Source of the DNA: Verrucomicrobiia bacterium
GTDB lineage: Bacteria > Verrucomicrobiota > Verrucomicrobiia > Limisphaerales > JADLHS01
Length of the DNA stretch: 45,698 nucleotides
Assembly (NCBI GenBank): GCA_026125285.1
Contig: JAHCLO010000044.1
Span: forward strand, 1-45,698
Reading direction: 5' to 3'
Shown here: one piece after another, positions 1 to 8,726 of the stretch
How positions within the stretch are numbered: the stretch's first letter is position 1
How the letters are laid out: every line of letters starts with the position of its first letter
The notes under the pieces: generated by a model
Databases searched by the model: none
Told to the model about the DNA's origin: nothing
Seen by the model: the letters and a program-made list of their open reading frames with translations, nothing else
Translations under genes and position numbers: made by a program

Positions 1-318
1 GCTGGCGGCAGCCTTGTCTCGGACTGCCTCGTTGCGTATCTCACGGGCCGAGCAACAATCACGAATGCGCTGTCGCGCGTGGAAACTTTCAGTGCGTCAC
101 GCTCAAACGCTCTCTCCGGCCCCGCCCGCTTCGTCGTCGGCGCGTGCTGTTCGGAAAAGTCAGTGTTCACGAAGTCGTCGGCGTGTGAGGAAGACCTTTT
201 GGTTTTGTCAGTACCTTCCGAGAGAAAGAATGACTCCGCATTGACACGCGCAGTTTCCGGGGACTACTCTGTGCGGCGCGTTCCACGTTGTGTCGTGTGA
301 GGCAAAGCAAACCATATT
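1..318. other. Left-edge stretch without a recognisable gene
   Basis: No protein family is recognised here. The first + strand frame is open from base 1 to a TGA at 298-300, so a C-terminal fragment of a gene entering from the left cannot be excluded. Its translation is serine- and arginine-rich with no familiar motif, and a promoter-like sequence lies inside it. I treat the stretch as the upstream region of the pilus/secretion locus. Confidence 0.4.
241..270 (+). promoter_or_regulatory. Candidate sigma-70 promoter of the pilus/secretion locus
   Basis: A perfect -35 hexamer TTGACA (241-246) is followed after 18 bases by TACTCT (265-270), which matches only half of the -10 consensus. It lies about 50 bases upstream of the GTG start of the first ATPase gene. 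This is pattern matching only, in a phylum whose promoters are poorly characterised. Confidence 0.35.
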
Positions 319-2031
319 GTGGCTGAGAAAGACGATTATCTGGTAGATATGCTGATGGACCTTGGGTTCGTCGGCCCAGAGCAGGTGGCGCAAGCCCAGA
401 CCGAGGCGGTGGCCTCCGGCGTGGGGGTGGTGGACTTCATGGTGGCCAACAAGCTGGTCCGGCCCGAGGACGTTACCCAGGCGAAGGCCGCTCATTTTGG
501 GGCAGAGGTCGTCAGCCTGGGAGCCATGCAGATTGCGGACGACGTGATTGCCGCCGTGCCCCGGCACATCGCCAAGAAATACCGGGTGGTGCCGGTGTAC
601 AAGCATGACAGCACCATCACGGTGGCCATTGCCGATCCTTCGGATTTGGCGACGATTGACTCCCTGACGCACCTGTTGAACGCGGAGGTGGTTTTGCAGG
701 TGGCGGGCGAAGCGGAGATTGATGCCGCGCTGAACAAGTATTATGGCGGACGCGGCGGCGGCATGGAGGATGAGCGGTTCAAAGGCGTCATTGAGGAACT
801 CACGCGCGAGCACGTGGAGGTGGCGGGAGCCGGTGCGGATGACGGCGGAACGGTGGAAGCGGACGCGCCGCTGATCCGTCTGGTGAATCAGATCATCATA
901 GACGCGTTCAAGATGCGCGCGTCGGACATTCATTTGGAACCGCTGCCGAAGCGGTTTCGCTTGCGTTATCGCATTGATGGCATGCTGCACGAGATGAAGA
1001 ACCCGCCAAAGCGGTTGCAGCCCTCGATCATTGCCCGGTTAAAGATTCAATCCAACATGTCCATCGCGGAGCACCGGATTCCGCAGGACGGGCGCATTCA
1101 AACGAACGTGGGGGGCAAGACGATTGACCTGCGCGTTTCCTGCCTGCCGACCAATCACGGCGAATCCATCGTGATGCGTATTCTGGACAAGGAAGGACTG
1201 CGGTTGGGTCTGGGTGAATTGGGCTTCCTCACGGACGACCAGCAGACGTTCGAGAAAGTCATCGGTCTGCCCGACGGTATTCTGTTGGTCACGGGTCCGA
1301 CCGGCTCGGGCAAGACGACCACCCTGTACTCCTGCCTGCACTTCATCAACCGGCCAGATCGCAAAATCATCACGGTGGAAGATCCGGTGGAATACGTGCT
1401 TTCGGGCATCAACCAGGTGCAGGTCAGCGACGCGGTGGGTTTGACGTTTTCGGCGGCGCTGCGCTCGATTCTGCGCCAGGCGCCCAACGTGATCATGATT
1501 GGGGAAATTCGCGATCTGGAAACCGCGTCCATCGCTATCAATGCTTCGTTAACCGGTCACTTGGTGTTCTCGACCCTGCACACGAATGATGCGCCCAGCG
1601 CGGTGACACGGTTGATTGACATCGGCGTGAAGCCGTTCTTGGTGGCCTCGTCCACGCGTTGCCTGATGGCGCAACGGCTGGTGCGCAAGGTGTGCCGGAA
1701 GTGCGGCGCTTCCTGGTCACCGCCGGAATCGGAATTGCGGTCGCTGGGCATTGACCCGGCCAGCACGCCGAACGCGACGTACATGAAGGGCAAGGGATGT
1801 CCCGATTGCTCCAACACCGGCTGCCGGGGGCGTATGGGGATTTTTGAAATCTTCGTGATTGACGACGAGGCGCGGAAACTGATCTACGAGAAGGTGCCCT
1901 CGTCGGTCCTGCGCGCCCGGGCCCGCGAGATGGGCATGCGCACGTTGCGCGAAGACGGGGTGCGCAAGGTCCTGGCGGGCATGACCACGCCGGACGAAGT
2001 CATCCGGGCCACCGTGGGCGACGAGGCTTGA
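319..2031 (+). CDS. PilB/GspE-type secretion and pilus assembly ATPase (first copy)
   Basis: A 570-residue hexameric traffic ATPase that would power pseudopilus or type IV pilus extension at the cytoplasmic face of the inner membrane. Residues 1-150 form a GspE/MshE-type N-terminal domain. The ATPase core has Walker A GPTGSGKTTT (Lys332), an Asp box around VEDPVEY, Walker B VIMIGEIRD and a His-box segment GHLVFSTLHTNDAP. A zinc-binding CxxC...CxxC pair (CRKC, CPDC) lies near residues 460-500, as in PilB/GspE but not PilT. The length is usual for the family. The start is GTG at 319; an in-frame ATG at 349 would cut into the N-terminal helix, so GTG is preferred. PilT follows 54 bases later. 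Whether it serves a pilus or a type II secreton cannot be told from the sequence. Confidence 0.93.
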   Translation: MAEKDDYLVDMLMDLGFVGPEQVAQAQTEAVASGVGVVDFMVANKLVRPEDVTQAKAAHFGAEVVSLGAMQIADDVIAAVPRHIAKKYRVVPVYKHDSTITVAIADPSDLATIDSLTHLLNAEVVLQVAGEAEIDAALNKYYGGRGGGMEDERFKGVIEELTREHVEVAGAGADDGGTVEADAPLIRLVNQIIIDAFKMRASDIHLEPLPKRFRLRYRIDGMLHEMKNPPKRLQPSIIARLKIQSNMSIAEHRIPQDGRIQTNVGGKTIDLRVSCLPTNHGESIVMRILDKEGLRLGLGELGFLTDDQQTFEKVIGLPDGILLVTGPTGSGKTTTLYSCLHFINRPDRKIITVEDPVEYVLSGINQVQVSDAVGLTFSAALRSILRQAPNVIMIGEIRDLETASIAINASLTGHLVFSTLHTNDAPSAVTRLIDIGVKPFLVASSTRCLMAQRLVRKVCRKCGASWSPPESELRSLGIDPASTPNATYMKGKGCPDCSNTGCRGRMGIFEIFVIDDEARKLIYEKVPSSVLRARAREMGMRTLREDGVRKVLAGMTTPDEVIRATVGDEA

Positions 2032-2085
2032 GGCGGGCGCATGGGCCGTGAATTTCAGAGGCGAACCTGAGCGGGAGATTTAAGC

Positions 2086-3213
2086 ATGTCATATTCGATG
2101 TCCGATTTGTTGCAGTTGGTCGTGTCCGAGAACGCGTCCGACCTCCACATCCGCGTGGGCACACCGCCGACCATCCGGGTGCATGGCATTCTGCACCGGG
2201 TCGAAGGTCCGGCGCTAACGCCCGAGGACACGGAAGATTTGATGCGCAGCATCACTTCGGAAGACCACATACAACATGTGCGCGAACGGGGCGGGGCGGA
2301 TTTCGGCTTCGCCTTTGGCGACGCGGCGCGGTTCCGGGTCAGCGTGTTCAAGGAGAAAGGGAATTTCGGCACCGTCTTGCGGCAGATTCCGAACAAGATG
2401 TTGACGATGGAGCAGATTGGCATTCCGCCCTCCGCCAAGGAACTGCTGTACAAGCCGCGCGGCCTGGTGTTGGTGACCGGGCCGACGGGTTCCGGCAAGA
2501 CCACCACGCTGGCTTCGATGATCAACATCATTAACGAGGAGCGCGACGAGGCCCATATCATCACGGTGGAAGACCCCATCGAGTATTACCACAAGCACAA
2601 AAAGGCGCTGGTCACGCAGCGGGAAATCGGCGTGGACGTGCCGAACTTCGCCGAGGCGTTGCGCCGCGCCTTGCGCCAGGACCCGGATGTGGTGCTGGTG
2701 GGTGAAATGCGCGACCTGGAAACGATTGATGCCGCCATCACCGCGGCGGAAACGGGGCACTTGGTGTTCGGCACCCTTCACACCACCGGGGCGGCCAAGA
2801 CCATTGACCGCATCACCAACGCCTTTCCCACGAATCAGCAGGAAATGATTCGCATCCAGCTTTCCACGGTGTTGCAGGCGGTGATTTCACAGTTGCTGAT
2901 TCCGCGGATTGACAAACCGGGCCGCGTTGCAATTTTTGAAATCATGGTGAATACGCCCTCCATTGCCGCGCTGATCCGCGACAACAAAACGTTCCGCATC
3001 CAGTCGGACATTCAGACTGGGGCGAAGTACGGTATGGTAACGCTGGACAGCTTTCTGCTGGAGAAGTATCTCGCCGGGATGATCGCCCGCGAGGAAGTGG
3101 TGACCAAGGCCCAGGATCCGGTGAGTATCCAGGCCAAGTTGCAGGAACTGGAACTGGCCCAGGCCGTTGGGGTGGAGCCAGCGCCGCCAGCACCGCCGCC
3201 GGAGAAGACTTGA
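2086..3213 (+). CDS. pilT: PilT-type twitching motility / retraction ATPase
   Basis: A 375-residue ATPase of the PilT family, which disassembles pili and powers retraction. It lacks the long GspE N-domain and the tetracysteine zinc site of its neighbours. Visible motifs are Walker A GPTGSGKTTT (Lys138), VEDPIEY, Walker B VVLVGEMRD, the His box GHLVFGTLHTTGA, and near the C-terminus SIAALIRD, which corresponds to the AIRNLIRE motif needed for retraction in characterised PilT proteins. The C-terminus ends in a proline-rich tail. A Shine-Dalgarno-like GGGAG lies about 10 bases before the ATG. It sits between two PilB/GspE paralogues in one apparent operon. A retraction ATPase argues for a true type IV pilus rather than a pure type II secretion system. 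Confidence 0.92.
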   Translation: MSYSMSDLLQLVVSENASDLHIRVGTPPTIRVHGILHRVEGPALTPEDTEDLMRSITSEDHIQHVRERGGADFGFAFGDAARFRVSVFKEKGNFGTVLRQIPNKMLTMEQIGIPPSAKELLYKPRGLVLVTGPTGSGKTTTLASMINIINEERDEAHIITVEDPIEYYHKHKKALVTQREIGVDVPNFAEALRRALRQDPDVVLVGEMRDLETIDAAITAAETGHLVFGTLHTTGAAKTIDRITNAFPTNQQEMIRIQLSTVLQAVISQLLIPRIDKPGRVAIFEIMVNTPSIAALIRDNKTFRIQSDIQTGAKYGMVTLDSFLLEKYLAGMIAREEVVTKAQDPVSIQAKLQELELAQAVGVEPAPPAPPPEKT

Positions 3214-3225
3214 GCTAAATTCAAT

Positions 3226-4932
3226 ATGCCGGGAGAAATTGTAAATCCGCTGTTGTCGCTCGTCAAAGAGCAGGGACTGGTTGATGACCTGCAGTACGAG
3301 GAGGTGTTGGCGGAGATCAAGCGGAGCGGCACGCCGGCCTTCCAAATTCTGCAGGATTTCGGCATTCTGGACGCGGATTCCATCCTGCAGGCCATGGCCA
3401 ATCAGCTCGGCACGGAGGTGGTTTCCCTGACGAACCATGAGTTTCGGCCGGAAGTTATCAACGCCATTCCGGGCAATGCAGCCAAGACGTATCGCTGCAT
3501 TCCGGTGGACTTGAACGACGGGACGCTGCGGGTGGCGTTTGAGGACCCTTTGGACCAGGCGCACGTGGATGAGTTGACGTTCGTGGCCAAAGCGGAGGTG
3601 CAGGTGGTAGTGGCCAACCCGGCGGAGGTCGCGGCGGCGCTGGACAAGTATTACGCCCAGGAAAGCGAGGACGTTTCGGAAATTCTGAAGCAACTGGGCG
3701 GCGATGAGGAGATCGCGCGGGAAGTTGCATCCGCGGGTGACACCGACGACGAAGCCATCATGGCGGGCCTGGCCAACGAGGCGCCGATCATCCGGTTCGT
3801 CAACTTGGTGCTGTTTCAAGCCGTGCAGGACCGCGCCAGCGATATCCACTTCGAGCCGTTTGAGGAGGAGTTTCGGATTCGTTACCGGGTGGACGGCGCG
3901 CTGTACGAAATGTCGCCGCCCCCGAAGCACCTGGCGCTGCCGGTGGTGTCGCGCATCAAAGTGATGGCCAACCTGAACATCTCCGAACGCCGGTTGCCCC
4001 AGGACGGACGCATCAATTATTCGCTCGGGAAGCGTTCGATTGATTTGCGCGTTTCCACATTGCCGACGCAGTTTGGCGAATCAGTGGTGTTACGTGTGCT
4101 GGACCGCGCGTCAGTGGATCTGGAACTGGAAACCCTGGGTTTTCCGAAGTACGTGCATGACTACGTCACGGAGGCAATCCAACGACCGAACGGCATTTTT
4201 GTGGTGACCGGCCCGACGGGCTGTGGCAAGACGACAACGCTTTACTCGGCGATGCGCCGGGTGAACAGCATTGATTCCAAACTGCTCACGGCGGAAGACC
4301 CGGTGGAATATGACATTGAAGGCATCATGCAGGTGGCCATCAATGAAGCGGTGGGGTTGACCTTCGGCAAGGCCTTGCGCTCCTTCTTGCGCCAGGATCC
4401 GGACATTATCATGGTGGGTGAGGTGCGCGACCTGGAGACGGCGCAGATCGCAGTGCAGGCGTCGCTGACCGGTCACTTGGTCTTGAGCACGCTGCATACG
4501 AACGATGCGCCCGGCGCCGTGACCCGTCTGGTGGACATGGGCACGGAGCCGTTTTTGATTTCCTCGACCTTGATGGCGGTGCTGGGCCAGCGGTTGGTCC
4601 GCAGAATCTGCAAGGAATGCAAGACCCCGTTCGAACCAACGGAATCGCAACTGGCGCTGCTCAACCTCTCGCCGCACGATCTGGGCGACAAAGTGTTTTA
4701 CTATGGCCGGGGCTGTTCGGCGTGTAATGATACGGGCTATCGGGGGCGCAAGGGCATTTTCGAGTTGCTGGTGGTGAATGACGCCATCCGCATGTTGATT
4801 ACCGAGCGCGCGCCCACGGTGGTGCTGCGGCAGAAGGCCGTGGAGTTGGGCATGGTGACGTTGCGGGAGGACGGCTTGCGCAGCATCTTTGAAGGTGCTA
4901 CCACTATCGAGGAAGTCGTCAAATACACCTAA
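3226..4932 (+). CDS. PilB/GspE-type secretion and pilus assembly ATPase (second copy)
   Basis: A 568-residue paralogue of the ATPase at 319-2031 with the same architecture: an N-terminal MshE/GspE-like domain, then the ATPase core. Walker A reads GPTGCGKTTT with Lys335, so a Cys replaces the usual Ser after the second Gly. Also present are AEDPVEY, Walker B IIMVGEVRD, GHLVLSTLHTNDAP and a tetracysteine site (CKEC, CSAC). It starts 12 bases after the pilT stop and is followed 14 bases later by the platform gene. Two assembly ATPases in one operon may serve different pseudopilins or form mixed motors, but the sequence cannot decide. Confidence in the family is high; the specific system is unknown. 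Confidence 0.93.
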   Translation: MPGEIVNPLLSLVKEQGLVDDLQYEEVLAEIKRSGTPAFQILQDFGILDADSILQAMANQLGTEVVSLTNHEFRPEVINAIPGNAAKTYRCIPVDLNDGTLRVAFEDPLDQAHVDELTFVAKAEVQVVVANPAEVAAALDKYYAQESEDVSEILKQLGGDEEIAREVASAGDTDDEAIMAGLANEAPIIRFVNLVLFQAVQDRASDIHFEPFEEEFRIRYRVDGALYEMSPPPKHLALPVVSRIKVMANLNISERRLPQDGRINYSLGKRSIDLRVSTLPTQFGESVVLRVLDRASVDLELETLGFPKYVHDYVTEAIQRPNGIFVVTGPTGCGKTTTLYSAMRRVNSIDSKLLTAEDPVEYDIEGIMQVAINEAVGLTFGKALRSFLRQDPDIIMVGEVRDLETAQIAVQASLTGHLVLSTLHTNDAPGAVTRLVDMGTEPFLISSTLMAVLGQRLVRRICKECKTPFEPTESQLALLNLSPHDLGDKVFYYGRGCSACNDTGYRGRKGIFELLVVNDAIRMLITERAPTVVLRQKAVELGMVTLREDGLRSIFEGATTIEEVVKYT

Positions 4933-4946
4933 GCGGAAGAATTGTT

Positions 4947-6248
4947 ATGCCAAAGTTCAGTTACGTGGCGATGGATCAGAAGGGCAAGGAGCAAAAGGGC
5001 ACCATTGAAGTCGCCAGTCAGAACGAAGCCATTGGCCGCGTGAAGGAAATGGGGCTTTTCCCGACCCGGATTGTGGAGGTGGACAAGGTCAAAGAAGCGC
5101 CCCAAAAGAAAGGCAAGGCGGCGGGCAAAGCCGGCGGCAAGAAGGGCGGCCTCAACGTCAACATCAACATCCAGATTCCCGGCCTGAGTGGTCGGGTCAA
5201 GTCCAAGGTTCTCACCACTTTTACCCGGCAATTGGCAACGCTGGTGGATGCCGGTCTGCCGTTGCTCCGCGGTTTGCGGGTGCTGGAAAAGCAGGAGCGC
5301 AATCCCACGTTGAAGTCCATTCTGGGTGATTTGGCGTTGTCCATCGAAGGAGGCAGCACTTTTTCCGAGGCCCTGGCGCAGCATCCCAAGGTATTCAATC
5401 GCCTCTTCGTGAACATGGTCAAGGCTGGTGAACTGGGCGGCGTTTTGGAAGTGGTGCTCACCCGTCTGGCGGAATTCATGGAGAAGGCTCAGAAGATTAA
5501 AGGCAAGGTCATCGCCGCCATGTTTTATCCGGTGGCCGTTTTGGTGGTGGCCGTGTCCATTCTGATCCTGCTCATGGTGAAGGTGGTGCCGCAGTTCAAA
5601 ACGGTGTTCGAGGGCATGAGTATGCAACTCCCGGGATTCACGGTCTTCGTGCTCGGTGTCAGTGAGATCGTAAAAAACAACATCTTGGGGACGCTCGGCG
5701 TCTTGTTCGGTATCTGGCTGTTGTTCTTCCTGTTCACGCGGACCAAGTTTGGCCGGCGCGTCTGGGACAAGGTGAAGTTGAAGATGCCCGTGATTGGCCA
5801 AGTGGTGAGCAAGGTCGCCATTTCCCGTTTTACCCGCACCTTGGGAACGCTGATCAGCAGCGGTGTGCCGATTCTGCAGGCGCTGACCATCGTCAAAGAA
5901 ACGGCCGGCAATGTGATCATCAGCAACGCCGTCAACTCCGTTCACGAGAGCGTCAAGGAAGGCGAAACCATCACCGCCCCGCTGGAGGCGTCGGGCGTGT
6001 TCCCCCCCATGGTGATCAGCATGGTGGACGTGGGCGAACAAACCGGGGCACTCCCCGAAATGTTGCTCAAGATTGCCGATAACTATGATGAAGAGGTGGA
6101 CAACGCCGTGGCGGCCATGACGTCCTTGCTGGAACCGGTCATGATCATCTTCCTCGCCCTCGTGGTGGGCAGCATCGTCATCGCCATGTTCCTGCCTCTG
6201 ATTGAGATGATGAACCAGGTCGGTGGTTCAGACACAGACGTCGAATAG
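4947..6248 (+). CDS. PilC/GspF-type inner-membrane platform protein
   Basis: A 433-residue polytopic protein that would recruit the assembly ATPases to the membrane and anchor the growing pilus or pseudopilus. An N-terminal cytoplasmic segment (residues 1-70, Lys/Gly-rich near 50-70) precedes two homologous GspF domains. Each begins with a F-T-R-Q/T-L type segment (TFTRQLATLVDAGLPLLRGL and SRFTRTLGTLISSGVPILQA). Hydrophobic segments lie near residues 190-215, 245-265 and 390-420. The C-terminal LLEPVMI motif is typical of the family. Its start has a good ribosome binding site, GGAAG, about 8 bases upstream. It closes the ATPase block; the next gene lies after a 142-base gap. Confidence 0.93.
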   Translation: MPKFSYVAMDQKGKEQKGTIEVASQNEAIGRVKEMGLFPTRIVEVDKVKEAPQKKGKAAGKAGGKKGGLNVNINIQIPGLSGRVKSKVLTTFTRQLATLVDAGLPLLRGLRVLEKQERNPTLKSILGDLALSIEGGSTFSEALAQHPKVFNRLFVNMVKAGELGGVLEVVLTRLAEFMEKAQKIKGKVIAAMFYPVAVLVVAVSILILLMVKVVPQFKTVFEGMSMQLPGFTVFVLGVSEIVKNNILGTLGVLFGIWLLFFLFTRTKFGRRVWDKVKLKMPVIGQVVSKVAISRFTRTLGTLISSGVPILQALTIVKETAGNVIISNAVNSVHESVKEGETITAPLEASGVFPPMVISMVDVGEQTGALPEMLLKIADNYDEEVDNAVAAMTSLLEPVMIIFLALVVGSIVIAMFLPLIEMMNQVGGSDTDVE

Positions 6249-6314
6249 GCAGAAAGTCTGGCCTCCGATGTGCCGCCGCCGATTTTCGGTTGACTCATTC
6301 AAACAAGTTTTTAT

Positions 6315-6344
6315 TTGACGGACTTGGTCGCCTGTGTGTAAATA
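6315..6344 (+). promoter_or_regulatory. Candidate promoter of the toxin-antitoxin pair
   Basis: TTGACG (6315-6320) and TAAATA (6339-6344) are separated by 18 bases in the AT-rich 142-base gap between the platform gene and the BrnT-like gene. The placement suggests the small pair can be transcribed apart from the secretion genes. It was found by eye and is uncertain. Confidence 0.35.
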
Positions 6345-6390
6345 CATTGTAACGACATTGCATGGGCGTTTCATATACAATTAACTCGAA

Positions 6391-6678
6391 ATGGAGTTCG
6401 ATTGGGACAATTCGCCCTTTGAGTTGGATAGCTCTTTGACTCGTCGGGAGATCGAGGAATCGTTTGAGGATCCGTTTGCGATCAAGTTGTTGCCGGACTC
6501 GCAACGGTTCGCCGTTCAGGCACGGTTCTTCAATCTGGGAATGTCCGCTACCGGCATGGGGATCCTGAGCGTTTATCGCACGAACGGGAAGCAAGTGCGC
6601 GTTATCCACGCCCGACCTTTCCAGCCGGAAGAGCGGTTCTTCTACCAGCGCAAGATGGATCAAACTCTCTCTCAATGA
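6391..6678 (+). CDS. BrnT-like type II toxin (DUF497 family), divergent
   Basis: A 95-residue protein resembling BrnT, the RNase-fold toxin of the BrnT/BrnA system. The N-terminus EFDWD, followed by a helix and an FEDP segment, matches the family opening. The C-terminal signature R70-V-I-H-A-R75 followed by E80-E81-R-F-F-Y corresponds to the R-I-I-S-A-R...E-R-x-x-Y active region. The usual Asn-x-x-Lys-His-Gly motif after the first strand is not recognisable, so the toxin is divergent or altered. It is followed 44 bases later by a ribbon-helix-helix gene in the toxin-first order usual for brnTA. BrnTA pairs are normally autoregulated by the antitoxin binding their own promoter, and a candidate promoter lies at 6315-6344. 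Activity is not established. Confidence 0.72.
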   Translation: MEFDWDNSPFELDSSLTRREIEESFEDPFAIKLLPDSQRFAVQARFFNLGMSATGMGILSVYRTNGKQVRVIHARPFQPEERFFYQRKMDQTLSQ

Positions 6679-6722
6679 GTTGCTGCTGGTGACGACGAGA
6701 AAGTTTAATGTAGTTCTTGAAC

Positions 6723-6998
6723 ATGCGCTCCATCGCCAATTGGGAAGAAGTACCGATTTTCGACAGCGAAACCGCCGAGGCGGATTTCTGGTCGGAGAAT
6801 CGGCCTGACTTGCGGTTGATGGAGGCCGCGGTAGCGGGCGGTGGCGAATCATCGGAATCGGTAACCATTACGCTGCGAATGGACCCGCGCATGTTGGCGC
6901 GAATCAAGCGGTTGGCCCGATCCCGGTACTTGAACTATCAGAGCATGATCAAGCAGTGGTTGAGCGAACGGATGGAGCAGGAATTGCGCGAACGTTGA
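6723..6998 (+). CDS. BrnA/CopG-like ribbon-helix-helix antitoxin
   Basis: A 91-residue partner of the BrnT-like toxin. Residues around 10-30 contain the FDSETAEADFW segment, similar to the toxin-binding part of BrnA-type and related CopG antitoxins. The C-terminal half (about residues 46-85) is a ribbon-helix-helix DNA-binding domain: strand SVTITLRMD, helix with RIKRLARSR, then YLNYQSMIKQWLSERM. The ATG at 6723 is chosen; a TTG two codons earlier (6717) is possible. It ends 13 bases before the first pseudopilin gene, so antitoxin and pseudopilin transcription may be linked. It would neutralise the toxin and repress the pair. Confidence 0.75.
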   Translation: MRSIANWEEVPIFDSETAEADFWSENRPDLRLMEAAVAGGGESSESVTITLRMDPRMLARIKRLARSRYLNYQSMIKQWLSERMEQELRER

Positions 6999-7011
6999 AC
7001 GTAAACCCGTT

Positions 7012-7746
7012 ATGACAAACCCGAGGGAAACCAATCGAGCCGGCGAACGCGGATTCACGCTGATTGAACTGTTGGTGGTCATCACCATCATGGCCGTCCT
7101 CGCGGCGCTTATCTTCCCTGCGTTTGGCGCCGTCAAGCGGCGTGCGACCATTTCCAAAGCCCAGACCGAACTGCAAGAGATTCGAACCGCCATCGAATTG
7201 TATAAGGACAAACTTGGCTTCTTCCCACCGGACAACCCGGGGTTGCCCGCGCTCAACCCGTTGTATTATGAACTGCTGGGCACGGCCCAGATAGACGCGA
7301 CGACCTTTGAGACTTTGGACAAGACTGCACGGATGACCGTCGTTGGGTTTGTGCGCGCATTCAGCGGCCTTGATACGAACAACAACGTCGTGCCCTCGGG
7401 CGTTTCTGGCTTCATCAACTGCACGCGCGCGGCCGGGGACGAAGCGGTCCCGGCGAAGAGTTTTCTGCGGAGTCTCAAGCCGGGACAATACGCGGTTGGC
7501 CGGAACAATGGCGTGGAAGTGCGACTGCTAACCTGCACGGTTCCGTGGCCTAACAATTTGCCCCCGGTGCTTTCCACTTTCGTGCCGGACGAAGCCAGTG
7601 TGAAGCCCAACCCGTGGCGCTATAATTCCTCCAATCCGACCAATAATCCCGGCTCCTATGACCTCTGGGTGGATGTCATCATCCGCGGCAAGACCAACCG
7701 CATCAGCAATTGGAGCCAGCAGGCGCAGATCGTCGCCACGCCGTGA
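7012..7746 (+). CDS. GspG-like major pseudopilin
   Basis: A 244-residue exported protein with a class III prepilin signal. The leader is 14 residues and cleavage is predicted between Gly14 and Phe15 in GFTLIELLVV, leaving Glu at mature position 5 (Glu19). A hydrophobic helix follows, then the GspG-like segment in which a pairwise-repeat helix (AQTELQEIRTAIELYKDKLG) precedes an FPPDNPG loop. It is longer than the roughly 140 residues of classical GspG because of a variable C-terminal domain ending in a PNPWRYN motif region. It starts 13 bases after the antitoxin gene. It would be a subunit of the pseudopilus built by the ATPases and platform protein upstream. Confidence 0.85.
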   Translation: MTNPRETNRAGERGFTLIELLVVITIMAVLAALIFPAFGAVKRRATISKAQTELQEIRTAIELYKDKLGFFPPDNPGLPALNPLYYELLGTAQIDATTFETLDKTARMTVVGFVRAFSGLDTNNNVVPSGVSGFINCTRAAGDEAVPAKSFLRSLKPGQYAVGRNNGVEVRLLTCTVPWPNNLPPVLSTFVPDEASVKPNPWRYNSSNPTNNPGSYDLWVDVIIRGKTNRISNWSQQAQIVATP

Positions 7747-7971
7747 CCCGTTGAACCTTTTCGGACCATGACCACCATCTTCCAAGCTCAAGTCCCCGGG
7801 GAAAACCGGGTGGCGGTGACGTGGGAGGATTGCGCTTGGGTGCCCGTGATCATCGTGCGTCCTCCGCTGGGTTTGCCCCGCGTTCGCAGGTCAAAAGCCG
7901 TCAATCCAATCTGTCCGTCCGCTGCGAATCCCGCCCGCCCCCGTCAACGCATCAGTCGCTCTCTCTCGAAT

Positions 7972-8712
7972 ATGAAAACCCCGCTGCCCCGTTCCCGAAG
8001 GGCGTTCACCCTGATTGAACTGCTCGTGGTCATCGCCATCATCGCCATCCTGGCGGCCATGCTGCTGCCGGTCCTGGCCAACTCGAAGAAACGAGCCAAG
8101 GAAGCGCAGGCCAAAACTGAAATCGGCAACCTGATCACGGCCATCAAGCAATACGAGGCTGCCTACAGCCGATTCCCCACCATCCCCGGCGTCCAGGCCG
8201 GCGCGAATGATGCCACCTTTGGGCCGGTGCCCGTCGGCACCCTGCCGCCCAATGTCACGGCGGTCGCCTCCAATGCCGGTATCATTGCCGTGCTCATGGA
8301 CTTGGAAACCTACGCCAACGGCCAGGACACCCCGAACAAAGGGCATGTGCTCAATCCGCAGCGCAACGCTTTCCTGAATGCGAATACGGCTGGCGATACT
8401 ACCTCCCCGGGGGTCGGCACCGATGGCGAATATCGCGACCCATGGGGCATTCCTTACGTGATCTCGATGGACCTGAACTACGACGAGCGCTGCCGCGATG
8501 CGCTTTACGCGCGCGCGGCGGTTTCGCAGCAAGCTCCGGGTAATCCGGCGGGCTTGTATGGATTGTCAAATCCCACGCCGCCGGGTAACACCGATGCCTA
8601 TGAACTGGCCGGTCCCATCATGGTCTGGTCGTACGGCGCGGACAAAAAAACTGACGCCGGCATCAGAGCCGACCAGGGCGTCAACAAAGACAATCTATTA
8701 AGCTGGAAGTAA
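7972..8712 (+). CDS. GspG-like pseudopilin (second copy)
   Basis: A 246-residue prepilin-type protein. The start at 7972 gives a short basic leader and FTLIELLVVIAI with Ala rather than Gly before the Phe; Glu16 is mature position 5. An earlier in-frame ATG at 7768 would give a 79-residue leader and is rejected. Downstream are the GspG features: helix segment EIGNLITAIKQYEAAYSRFP and a C-terminal DPWGIPYVI motif typical of type II secretion major pseudopilins. The gap after the preceding pseudopilin (7747-7971) holds no separate gene that I can see. It probably pairs with or replaces the first GspG-like protein in the fibre. Confidence 0.85.
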   Translation: MKTPLPRSRRAFTLIELLVVIAIIAILAAMLLPVLANSKKRAKEAQAKTEIGNLITAIKQYEAAYSRFPTIPGVQAGANDATFGPVPVGTLPPNVTAVASNAGIIAVLMDLETYANGQDTPNKGHVLNPQRNAFLNANTAGDTTSPGVGTDGEYRDPWGIPYVISMDLNYDERCRDALYARAAVSQQAPGNPAGLYGLSNPTPPGNTDAYELAGPIMVWSYGADKKTDAGIRADQGVNKDNLLSWK

Positions 8713-8726
8713 ACCTGTCACCCGTT

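Noticed and set aside
1..300. Open frame entering from the left edge and stopping at 298
   Set aside because: No family similarity, contains a promoter-like sequence, and could be chance in GC-rich DNA; kept only as an uncertain stretch.
7768..7971. N-terminal extension of the second GspG-like pseudopilin
   Set aside because: It would place the prepilin cleavage site after 79 residues; the ATG at 7972 gives a normal short basic leader.
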